Assembly (NCBI GenBank): GCA_021324615.1
Contig: JAJPIT010000072.1
Span: 1 to 32,666 of the forward strand
Direction: 5' to 3'
Source: Terriglobia bacterium
GTDB taxonomy: Bacteria; Acidobacteriota; Terriglobia; Bryobacterales; Bryobacteraceae
Length of the DNA stretch: 32,666 nucleotides
In this document: positions 1 through 7,166 of the stretch, one piece after another
Position numbering within the stretch: position 1 is the stretch's first letter
Layout of the letters: every line of letters starts with the position of its first letter
Notes under the pieces: generated by a model
Seen by the model: only the letters and a program-made list of their open reading frames with translations
Told to the model about the DNA's origin: nothing
Database searches by the model: none
Made by a program: the position numbers and the translations under genes

Positions 1-54
1 GAAGGACTCGACCTGAGCATGCACGGCGAAGAAGGGTACAATTTCGAAGCATGA
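1..54 (+). CDS. amtB: C-terminal tail of an ammonium transporter (Amt/MEP), partial
   Basis: The window opens inside a gene whose last 17 codons end in LSMHGEEGYNF-E-A and a TGA at 52-54. An acidic, GEE-containing cytoplasmic tail of this kind is typical of Amt ammonium channels. The TGA overlaps the ATG of the PII gene as ATGA, the usual amt-PII arrangement in which PII plugs the channel. Only the tail is visible, so the call rests on tail similarity plus gene context. Confidence 0.7.
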   Translation, partial: EGLDLSMHGEEGYNFEA

Positions 55-389
55 AGAAGATCGAAGCCGTGATCCAGCCGCACAAGCTCGAAGACGTCAA
101 GGAAGCGCTGAAAAATATCGGCATCGACGGCATGACCATCAGCGAAGTGCGCGGGCATGGCCGGCAGAAGGGACACAAGGAGATCTACCGCGGCATGGAG
201 TATCAGGTGGACCTGCTGCCCAAGATCAAAATCGAGATGGTCCTGGCCGAGGCGCGCGCCGAGGAAGCCATCCGGACGATTCTCTCTTCGGCGCGAACCG
301 GCAAGATCGGCGACGGGAAAATTTTTGTCTTCGATGTAGCCGAAGCGATCCGCATCCGCAACGAGGATCGCGGCGAAGCGGCTCTATGA
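51..389 (+). CDS. glnB: Nitrogen regulatory protein PII
   Basis: A 112-residue PII signalling protein of normal family length. It binds ATP/ADP and 2-oxoglutarate as a trimer and reports nitrogen and carbon status to the ammonium channel, glutamine synthetase control and GlnD. The T-loop runs through residues 37-55 and has the uridylylatable tyrosine at position 51 within YRGMEY; the residue after YRG is usually Ala or Ser and is Met here. The B-loop TGKIGDGK (83-90) binds the nucleotide phosphates. The start codon overlaps the stop of the upstream amt gene, so the two are probably translationally coupled, which makes this a GlnK-type gene by context. glnD follows 33 bp downstream, giving the modifying enzyme and its substrate side by side. 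Confidence 0.95.
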   Translation: MKKIEAVIQPHKLEDVKEALKNIGIDGMTISEVRGHGRQKGHKEIYRGMEYQVDLLPKIKIEMVLAEARAEEAIRTILSSARTGKIGDGKIFVFDVAEAIRIRNEDRGEAAL

Positions 390-422
390 CCCCTTCGACG
401 CGGCCGCGCAAATGATGTTCCC

Positions 423-2744
423 ATGAACCCCGAAGCAGTTCTCGTTCCGCGCGCGCCTGAAAACGTTCGCCCCGCGCTCGCCGCCCGCACCGCGGCTGTC
501 GCGGCGATCCTGCGGCGCAAGTGGCCCAAGCTTGGCGGAGCCGCGCTCGCCGCGGTCGGCGGCTTCGGACGCGCCGAGCTTTTTCCTCACTCCGACATCG
601 ACCTGCTTCTGATCGCCGCCTCCGAGGAAGAAGTCCGCCGTCTGAAGGAACCGTGGTCCGAATTCCTCCAGTCGCTGTGGGATCTCGGCCTGCGCCCCAG
701 CCACGCGGTCCATACCGCTGCCGAGTGCGCGGCCGATCACGACGGCAATCTCGAACTCATCATCAGCCTGCTGGACCGCCGCTTCCTCCTGGGCGACCCC
801 GCGATTTTCGCCGGCCTCGATCATCGCTTTGAAGCCTTTCTGACAAAGCGGCGCGCCGCGATCGCCCGCCGCCTGATCGATGCGACGGAGGCGCGCCACG
901 CCAAATATCAAAACACGATCTATCACCTTGAACCCGACCTTAAGAACACGCCCGGCGCTCTGCGCGATCTGCAAACCATCCGCTGGCTGAGCCGGCTGCA
1001 TCCGCAAGACGAAGCGCCGGAACTTTCCGCGCCGTTTGAAATGCTCGCCTCGCTTCGCTGCCGCCTGCACGAAATGGCCGGCCGCGACCGCAACATTCTG
1101 CACTTCGAGGCGCAGGAAGCGCTCAGCTCCAACCCGGCCGCGCTGATGCGCGACTACTATCGCCAGGCCAGGATCGTGGAGCGCGCGCTCGCCCGCGCGA
1201 TCGAAGCCGTCCCGCCGAAAGAAACGGCGCTGCTCGGGCGATTTTACGAATGGCGCTCGCGTCTGTCGACGTCTCAATACACCGTGCAGCGCGACCGCGT
1301 CTGGATGCGTAATCCCGCCGCGGTCGATTTCGGCGTCTTCGAATTTGTCGCGCGCCATCGCTTGTGCCTTTCCTCCGCGGCCATCGACCGCCTCGCCGGC
1401 GCCGCGCCTCAGGCGCGCTGGGAAGACTGGAAGCGGCTTCTATCGCTGCCTTATCCCGCCGCCGGATTGCGCGCGATGCAGCAAGCCGGAGTTCTCGCCT
1501 CCCTGATCCCGGAGTGGCGATTCATCGACTGCCTGGTGGTCCGCGATTTTTACCATCGCTACACGGTCGATGAACACAGCATCGTCGCCATCGCTTCGCT
1601 GGAGTCCATCGCCGACCGCCGCTTCGCCGCTCTGCTCTCCGAAATTCCCGATCCGCAGTTGATTCGCTTCGCGCTGCTGCTGCACGATATCGGCAAAGGC
1701 TCCGGACACGATCACGTCGAAGCTTCCCGCCGCCTCGCCCGCGAGATCCTGCTTCGCCTCGGCGCCCCGGAGGAGGATCGCTCGGCCATTGAGTTCCTGG
1801 TCGCCCATCATCTGGATCTGTCGGCGGTCATGACCTCGCGCGACCTGCACGACGCGGCCACCGCCAAGGAGGTCGCCGCCCGCGTCCAAACGATCGAGCG
1901 GCTGAAGCAGCTCACTCTGCTTACCTACGCCGATATCAGCGCCGTCAATGCCGAAGCGCTGACGCCCTGGCGCCGGGAGCAGCTCTGGCAGGTTTACCTG
2001 CTGGCCTCCGCCGAGCTCACCAGCGGGCTCTACTCCGATCGCATCCACGCCGCCGAGGCCGATCCCGCCCTCGCCTCGTTTCTGGAAGGTCTGCCGGTCC
2101 GCTATCTCCGGACCCACACCCACGCCGAAATTCAGGCGCACTTCGATCTGGCGCGCCAGCTCGAATCGCGGCCCACCGCCATTGAAATCACGCATCACGA
2201 GAAAATCTATCGCCTGACGCTGCTGGCGCGCGACCAGCCCGGTCTGTTTGCCTCCGTCAGCGGCGCCATCGCCGCCTTCGGCCTGAGCATCGTCAGAGCC
2301 GAAGCCTTTTCCAACGCGCACGGGATCGTCGTCGATACCTTTACCTTCTCCGATCCGCATCGCGCCCTGGAGCTCAATCCCTCCGAGTTCGACCGCCTCC
2401 GCCGCACCGTCCGCCGCGTGGTGGAGGGCAGGGAAACCGCGGAGCAATTATTGCGCGGCCGTCCAAAGCCATCGCGTTCCGGTCGTTTGAAGCCGTCCGT
2501 CAACCTGAACGACGCCGCCAGCGAGCGCGCCACTCTGATCGAAATCCTGGCCGAGGACCGTCCCGGACTCCTCTACGATCTGGCCCGCGCGCTCAGCGCC
2601 GCCGGATGCAATATCGAGGTCGTGCTCATCGATACCGAAGCGCATAAGGCGCACGACGTCTTCTATGTGACTCGTGATGGCCGCAAGCTCGACGCCGCCG
2701 CCGCGGCGCGCATCCGCGAGTCCCTGCTCGAAGCGGCGCTTTAG
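423..2744 (+). CDS. glnD: PII uridylyltransferase / uridylyl-removing enzyme GlnD
   Basis: A 773-residue bifunctional sensor that uridylylates PII when glutamine is low and removes UMP when it is high. The nucleotidyltransferase motif GGFGRAELFPHSDIDLL lies at about residues 46-62, with catalytic aspartates D58 and D60. A GlnD-specific helical domain follows. The HD phosphohydrolase motif is HDIGKGSGHDH, starting at H421/D422. Two C-terminal ACT domains for glutamine sensing start near residues 595 and 703 (both with an RDQPGL/EDRPGL loop). The protein is shorter than the roughly 890-residue E. coli enzyme, mainly at the N-terminus, but every functional domain is present. The ATG at 423 is the first start consistent with the nucleotidyltransferase fold; I see no strong ribosome-binding site. 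It lies directly after glnB. Confidence 0.95.
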   Translation: MNPEAVLVPRAPENVRPALAARTAAVAAILRRKWPKLGGAALAAVGGFGRAELFPHSDIDLLLIAASEEEVRRLKEPWSEFLQSLWDLGLRPSHAVHTAAECAADHDGNLELIISLLDRRFLLGDPAIFAGLDHRFEAFLTKRRAAIARRLIDATEARHAKYQNTIYHLEPDLKNTPGALRDLQTIRWLSRLHPQDEAPELSAPFEMLASLRCRLHEMAGRDRNILHFEAQEALSSNPAALMRDYYRQARIVERALARAIEAVPPKETALLGRFYEWRSRLSTSQYTVQRDRVWMRNPAAVDFGVFEFVARHRLCLSSAAIDRLAGAAPQARWEDWKRLLSLPYPAAGLRAMQQAGVLASLIPEWRFIDCLVVRDFYHRYTVDEHSIVAIASLESIADRRFAALLSEIPDPQLIRFALLLHDIGKGSGHDHVEASRRLAREILLRLGAPEEDRSAIEFLVAHHLDLSAVMTSRDLHDAATAKEVAARVQTIERLKQLTLLTYADISAVNAEALTPWRREQLWQVYLLASAELTSGLYSDRIHAAEADPALASFLEGLPVRYLRTHTHAEIQAHFDLARQLESRPTAIEITHHEKIYRLTLLARDQPGLFASVSGAIAAFGLSIVRAEAFSNAHGIVVDTFTFSDPHRALELNPSEFDRLRRTVRRVVEGRETAEQLLRGRPKPSRSGRLKPSVNLNDAASERATLIEILAEDRPGLLYDLARALSAAGCNIEVVLIDTEAHKAHDVFYVTRDGRKLDAAAAARIRESLLEAAL

Positions 2745-2757
2745 CGCGGCTATCCGG

Positions 2758-2763
2758 TAAGCT
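2758..2763 (+). promoter_or_regulatory. Candidate -10 element for a leaderless mRNA
   Basis: TAAGCT is followed by exactly 7 nt and then the GTG start at 2771, with no Shine-Dalgarno-like sequence between. The start of transcription would fall on or next to the start codon. No good -35 hexamer is visible. It is listed because the same geometry recurs at three other genes in the window. Confidence 0.25.
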
Positions 2764-2770
2764 GGTTGTT

Positions 2771-3910
2771 GTGATTCCGGCAGCGCCTTATCTCATCGAA
2801 AACCACCGCGAGCTGCTCACTCCCGCTCTGGCCATTTATCCCCGGATCGTCGACCACAACATCGCCGCCACCCTCCGCCTGCTCGGCGGCGACCCCAACC
2901 GCTGGCGGCCCCATGTCAAAACCGCCAAGCTCGGATTCATCATGCGCCAGATGGTCCAGCGCGGCATTCTTCAGGCCAAATGCTCCACCACGATCGAGCT
3001 CGCCGCGGCGTGCGAGGCCGGAATCTCCGACGTCCTGCTGGCGTATCCGGTGGTGGGAGCCAATGCCGCGCGCGTCCGCCAGCTCGCTGAAGCCAACCCC
3101 CGGGCGCGGATCTCCGTGCTGGCCGAAAATCCGGAGCAGGCCGCCGCGTGGAAACAAAGCCGCGTCGGAATTTTTATCGACGTGAATCCGGGTATGGACC
3201 GCACCGGCATCCCGCAGAGCCGCATTGCGGCGATCCTGGAAACCGCGCGCGCGATTCCCACCGAATTTCGCGGCCTGCATTATTATGACGGCCACGTCCA
3301 CTCTGAATCTTTTAAAGAACGCGAAAAAATCGCGCACCAGGGCTATGACCGTCTGATGGAAATCGCCGCCGCAATGGAGCAGGCCGGTTTTCCCGCAGGC
3401 GAAATCATCACTTCGGGAACGCCCGCGTTTCCCTGCGCGGCGTCCTATGCGCCCTTTCGCCAGGCGCGTTTCGTTCACCGCGCCTCGCCCGGAACGGTCA
3501 TCTACAGCGACGCCACCAGCCTCGCGCAGCTTCCCGCCGAGTGGGGCTATCAGCCCGCCGCCGTCGTGCTATCGACCGTGGTCAGCCACCCGCGAGAAAA
3601 TTATCTGACCTGCGATGCCGGGCACAAATCCGTTTCCGCCGACGCCGGCGTGCCCACCTGCGTGGTCGCGGGTCATCCCCATCTGCTGCCGCTCAAACCA
3701 AGCGAAGAACATCTTCCGATCGAGGTACAGTCCGGCGCGCGCCCGCCCATCGGCGAGCCGCTCTATTTAATCCCGCGCCACGTCTGCCCCACGGTGAATA
3801 ACTTCGACGACGCGCTCATCATCGACAATCATCGCGTCGTTTCGATCGAACGAGTGACCGCGCGAGGCCACGAAGCGCCGCTTCCGCAGCCCATCGCCGC
3901 CGGTCGCTGA
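2771..3910 (+). CDS. Fold-type III PLP enzyme, D-serine dehydratase-like
   Basis: A 379-residue member of the alanine-racemase-fold PLP family that includes D-threonine aldolase (DTA) and metal-dependent D-serine dehydratase (DSD). The PLP-lysine motif RPHVKTAK places the Schiff-base lysine at K50. Near the C-terminus a His-x-Cys pair (H337, C339) precedes PTVNNFDDA. From family knowledge, zinc-dependent DSD coordinates its metal through His-x-Cys, whereas DTA uses His-x-Asp, so the visible residues favour the DSD side; the true substrate is unknown. The start is a GTG 26 bp after glnD with no clear ribosome-binding site. It does not obviously belong to the PII module. Confidence 0.85.
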   Translation: MIPAAPYLIENHRELLTPALAIYPRIVDHNIAATLRLLGGDPNRWRPHVKTAKLGFIMRQMVQRGILQAKCSTTIELAAACEAGISDVLLAYPVVGANAARVRQLAEANPRARISVLAENPEQAAAWKQSRVGIFIDVNPGMDRTGIPQSRIAAILETARAIPTEFRGLHYYDGHVHSESFKEREKIAHQGYDRLMEIAAAMEQAGFPAGEIITSGTPAFPCAASYAPFRQARFVHRASPGTVIYSDATSLAQLPAEWGYQPAAVVLSTVVSHPRENYLTCDAGHKSVSADAGVPTCVVAGHPHLLPLKPSEEHLPIEVQSGARPPIGEPLYLIPRHVCPTVNNFDDALIIDNHRVVSIERVTARGHEAPLPQPIAAGR

Positions 3911-3945
3911 TTCCGGCGCAAATCGTTTAGTACCCTAACGTTCAG

Positions 3946-5106
3946 GTGCGCATTTTGATCTCGGCCGGCGAAGCTTCCGGCGATCTCTACGCCTCGCGCC
4001 TGGTTGAAGCACTGCGCCGGAGCTACCCCGCCGCCGAGTTTTTCGGCTGCGCCGGGCCGCGCATGCAGGCCGCAGGCGTCCGTCCGATTGTGGATGCGCG
4101 TTCGATCGCAGTTGTAGGACTGGTTGAAGTTATCGCGCATATCCCACGCATTTGGCGCGAGTTTCACAAGTTGTCCCGCGCCGCATCCGAGCTTCGTCCC
4201 GATATTGCCGTGCTTACCGATTCTCCCGATTTTCATCTTCGGCTGGCGAAAAAATTGAAGCGGATGGGCATTCCGATCGTATATCTGGTTGCGCCGCAAG
4301 CCTGGGCCTGGCGCCAGGGACGGGTCCGGACCATGCGCTGCACCATCGACCGGCTGCTGGCCATTTTTCCGTTCGAACCAGCGTTTTTTGAGAAACATGG
4401 AGTACCAACGACGTATATCGGCCATCCTCTGGCGCGGATGTTCCGGGCTTCGCTGACGCGCGGCGAGTTTTGCCGCAAATTTGGTCTTCCGCCCGGACAG
4501 CGGATCATCGCCTTGCTGCCCGGCAGCCGCCGCGGCGAAGCCGCCCGCCATGTCCCGGCTCTGCTGGAGGCGGCCCGCCGGATCGGCGAAAAACACCAGG
4601 CGACGTTTATTCTGGCGCTTCCGCCCGGCTTTGGCGCGGAAAAGTCCGCTTTTTGGGAACGCCTTCGGGCGTCGTCCATCCAAGTAATTGAAGGAGCCAC
4701 CTGGGATACGCTTGCTCATTCCGAGCTTGCCTTGGCGGCCAGCGGCACTGTAACCATCGAAGCGGCGCTGGCCGGCGTCCCGATGGTCACTTTTTACCGT
4801 GTAAACGCGTTAAGTTGGATGTTGGGACGGTGGCTGGTTCGCGCCCCGTTCCTTTCGATGGTGAACCTGGTGGCGCAGCGGCGGATCGTGCCGGAGCTGA
4901 TACAGGGAGAGATGACCGGAGAGCGGATCGCGGCAGAGGCGCTTCGGCTGCTCGAAGATGAGGGAGCGAGGCGGCAGATGCTCGGTGGCCTGGCCGAGGT
5001 TGCCCGCGCCCTTCAAACCGACGCTGATCCGATGGACATCGCCGCCGGGACGATTGGAGCGATTTGCCTTGCAAATCGCCTTGAAGGTCGGGAAGGTGTG
5101 GAGTGA
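3946..5106 (+). CDS. lpxB: Lipid-A-disaccharide synthase
   Basis: A 386-residue family 19 glycosyltransferase that joins UDP-2,3-diacylglucosamine and lipid X to form the lipid A disaccharide at the inner face of the cytoplasmic membrane. Family hallmarks in order are the N-terminal SAGEASGDLYASRL, the central VAPQAWAWRQGR, LLPGSRRGE, and the nucleotide-binding SGTVTIEAALAGVPMV followed by a membrane-associating hydrophobic stretch. Length matches the family. The start is the GTG at 3946, directly followed by the conserved RILISAGE. No other Raetz-pathway gene is in the window. The TGA overlaps the next gene's GTG by 4 bp. Its presence is direct evidence for a lipid A-containing outer membrane. 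Confidence 0.95.
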   Translation: MRILISAGEASGDLYASRLVEALRRSYPAAEFFGCAGPRMQAAGVRPIVDARSIAVVGLVEVIAHIPRIWREFHKLSRAASELRPDIAVLTDSPDFHLRLAKKLKRMGIPIVYLVAPQAWAWRQGRVRTMRCTIDRLLAIFPFEPAFFEKHGVPTTYIGHPLARMFRASLTRGEFCRKFGLPPGQRIIALLPGSRRGEAARHVPALLEAARRIGEKHQATFILALPPGFGAEKSAFWERLRASSIQVIEGATWDTLAHSELALAASGTVTIEAALAGVPMVTFYRVNALSWMLGRWLVRAPFLSMVNLVAQRRIVPELIQGEMTGERIAAEALRLLEDEGARRQMLGGLAEVARALQTDADPMDIAAGTIGAICLANRLEGREGVE

Positions 5107-7094
5107 GCGCAAGGAAACCGTTCAAGTTGTTTCATCGTGGAATGCGCGCCCTGGCCGTGGCGCTGATCGCGCTGGCGGCCTGCGCTTACGGCCAGGATCG
5201 CGGATCCCGGGCGCGGCTCGACGTCCAGAGCTATTTAATTGACGCGCAGGTGGATCCGGCCGCGCAGACCCTCAATGCGACGGTTGTAGTGAGGTTCGTT
5301 CCGCTGGAGGACACCAACTCTCTGACCTTTGAATTGAACAACGCGCTGAGCTTGTCGAAAGTGCTCGACGAGAGCGGGCGGCAGGTGCCGGCCTCGCGCA
5401 CCGCGCAGGATATGACGGTGCGGTTGAACCTGCTCGATATGCTTCCCAAGGGCAAGCCCGCCGCGCTGACGTTTATCTACGACGGCAAACTGACGGGAAA
5501 TGAGGATTCGCCGGTTTTCGGCATCAAATTCGCTGCAATTCACCCCGATTTCGCGTATTTTATGTACCCGGCGCGCTGGTTTCCGCTGAACGACTACACG
5601 GTGGATCGCTTCAGCTCGGATATGAAGGTCACGGTTCCGCAGGGATATAAAGTGGTGGCGCCCGGCGTCGAGCTGCAGGAGAGAGCGCCGGCGGGGATGA
5701 CCGCGACCCGCTTTCAGTTTTCGCAGGCGTCGTTTCCGGGGGATTTTGCGGTCGTCAAAGGCGATGCGCGGCGGGTGACCGCCAACGGCGTGACCACCTC
5801 GTTCTACACCCGCACGGTCAACGACCTGGTCGATCCCTATGGGCAGGAGATCGCCAAGGCCATGGCCTACTTCGCCAGCGTGTACGGGCCGCCGTTCAAG
5901 AAGGATCTGACCGTGGTGGAGACCGAAGACGGCACGCCCAACGGATACGCGGCGCCGGGATTGCTGTTTTTTTCCCCGCAGGGATTCGGCAAGCAAGTGA
6001 ACCAGCAGCTTGTGGCCAATCAGGTTTCGCGGCAGTGGTGGGGCGCGCTGGTTTCGCCCAGCTCGCGCAATCACATGTGGATCGAAAACGGTCTGGCGCG
6101 CTACTCCGAAATTCTGTACGCCGAGCAGACCGGCGGTCCGGCCGCGGCCAATACGCAAATTCAGGCGACCTACACCGAAGCGTTGACGGTCAGCGAGCCG
6201 CCGCTGATCCAGGCGTCGCGGCTGGAGGATTATTCTCCGGAATATTGGGCGGCGACGGCCGGCAAGGGCGCGGCCGTATTAAATATGCTGCGATACGTGA
6301 TCGGGGAGGATAATTTCCAGAAGCTGCTGCGCGAAATACCCGACAGGTTCGCGTTTGGATCCATCAGCACCGAGGATTTCCGCAAGCTGGCCGAGGAGGC
6401 CTACGGCGAAGAGCTGCAATGGTTCTTCACCGAGTGGACCGAATCGAGCGGCGCGCCGGAATTCAAAATGGAGTACACCGTTTTCCGCACCCAGAAGGGA
6501 TTCCGCGTGATGGGCAAGGTGACCCAGGATTTGGATCTGTTCCGCATGCCCGTCGATTTACAAGTGCAAACGGAAGGAAATCCGGAGACCAAGCGAGTGG
6601 AAGTGGTGGGGACCTCGTCAGAGTTCGCCGTGGAGACCTTCGGCAAGCCCAAGAGCGTGACGCTGGATCCGGAGGATCGCGTTTTGCATTGGGACAACAA
6701 TATTCGGGTGGCGGTGGCGATCAAGCGCGGCGAGCAGTTCACCGCCATCGGCGACTACTCCTCGGCCTTGCGGGAGTATCAGAAGGCGCTGGACGTCACC
6801 CGCAACAGCTCCCTGGCGCATTACCGGGTAGGCGAGCTGTTTTTCCTCCAGCAGAACTGGCAGGCGGCGGCCAATGAATTTCGCGAGGCTCTCAACGGCG
6901 ATCTGCAGCCGAAGTGGACCGAAGTCTGGTCGCACATCAACCTGGGCAAGATCTTCGACATCAGCGACCAGCGGGACCGCGCGGTGAACGAATACCGGCA
7001 GGCGCTGCGCACCAAGGACAATACGCAGGGCGCGCTGGCGGAAGCGGAAAAGTACATCAATCAGAAGTTCGAGCGCCCACGCATGAGCAACTGA
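5103..7094 (+). CDS. Secreted M1-peptidase-like protein without zinc ligands, with C-terminal TPR repeats
   Basis: A 663-residue protein with a signal peptide (hydrophobic stretch about 15-29, ending ACAYG-Q). The fold reads as an M1 aminopeptidase (gluzincin): an N-terminal beta domain, then the region around RQWWG and WIENGLARYSE that normally carries HExxH-x18-E. Here those positions are N306, Q307, R310 and N329, so both histidines and both glutamates are replaced while the surrounding QWWG and GLA-Y framework is kept. The exopeptidase GxMEN motif is also absent (NGYAAPGLLFF instead). Residues from about 540 form TPR-like helices (GDYSSALREYQKAL and two more). It is almost certainly not a zinc peptidase; a binding or scaffold role in the periplasm is plausible. 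The GTG start overlaps the lpxB stop (GTGA), suggesting translational coupling. Confidence 0.8.
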   Translation: MSARKPFKLFHRGMRALAVALIALAACAYGQDRGSRARLDVQSYLIDAQVDPAAQTLNATVVVRFVPLEDTNSLTFELNNALSLSKVLDESGRQVPASRTAQDMTVRLNLLDMLPKGKPAALTFIYDGKLTGNEDSPVFGIKFAAIHPDFAYFMYPARWFPLNDYTVDRFSSDMKVTVPQGYKVVAPGVELQERAPAGMTATRFQFSQASFPGDFAVVKGDARRVTANGVTTSFYTRTVNDLVDPYGQEIAKAMAYFASVYGPPFKKDLTVVETEDGTPNGYAAPGLLFFSPQGFGKQVNQQLVANQVSRQWWGALVSPSSRNHMWIENGLARYSEILYAEQTGGPAAANTQIQATYTEALTVSEPPLIQASRLEDYSPEYWAATAGKGAAVLNMLRYVIGEDNFQKLLREIPDRFAFGSISTEDFRKLAEEAYGEELQWFFTEWTESSGAPEFKMEYTVFRTQKGFRVMGKVTQDLDLFRMPVDLQVQTEGNPETKRVEVVGTSSEFAVETFGKPKSVTLDPEDRVLHWDNNIRVAVAIKRGEQFTAIGDYSSALREYQKALDVTRNSSLAHYRVGELFFLQQNWQAAANEFREALNGDLQPKWTEVWSHINLGKIFDISDQRDRAVNEYRQALRTKDNTQGALAEAEKYINQKFERPRMSN

Positions 7095-7131
7095 CCGCCT
7101 TCACCCTTTCGCGAGCTCTCCGCTTTGCCGG

Positions 7132-7158
7132 CGGGCGCTGCGTCTGTCCGCCCGCCCG
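7132..7158. terminator. GC hairpin in a convergent gap, candidate bidirectional terminator
   Basis: GGCGGGCG (7132-7139) and CGCCCGCC (7151-7158) are a perfect 8-bp inverted repeat with an 11-nt loop. It lies in the 72-bp gap between the stop codons of two convergent genes. There is no U-tract on either side, so it is not a textbook intrinsic terminator. Confidence 0.4.
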
Positions 7159-7166
7159 TTGGCGGC

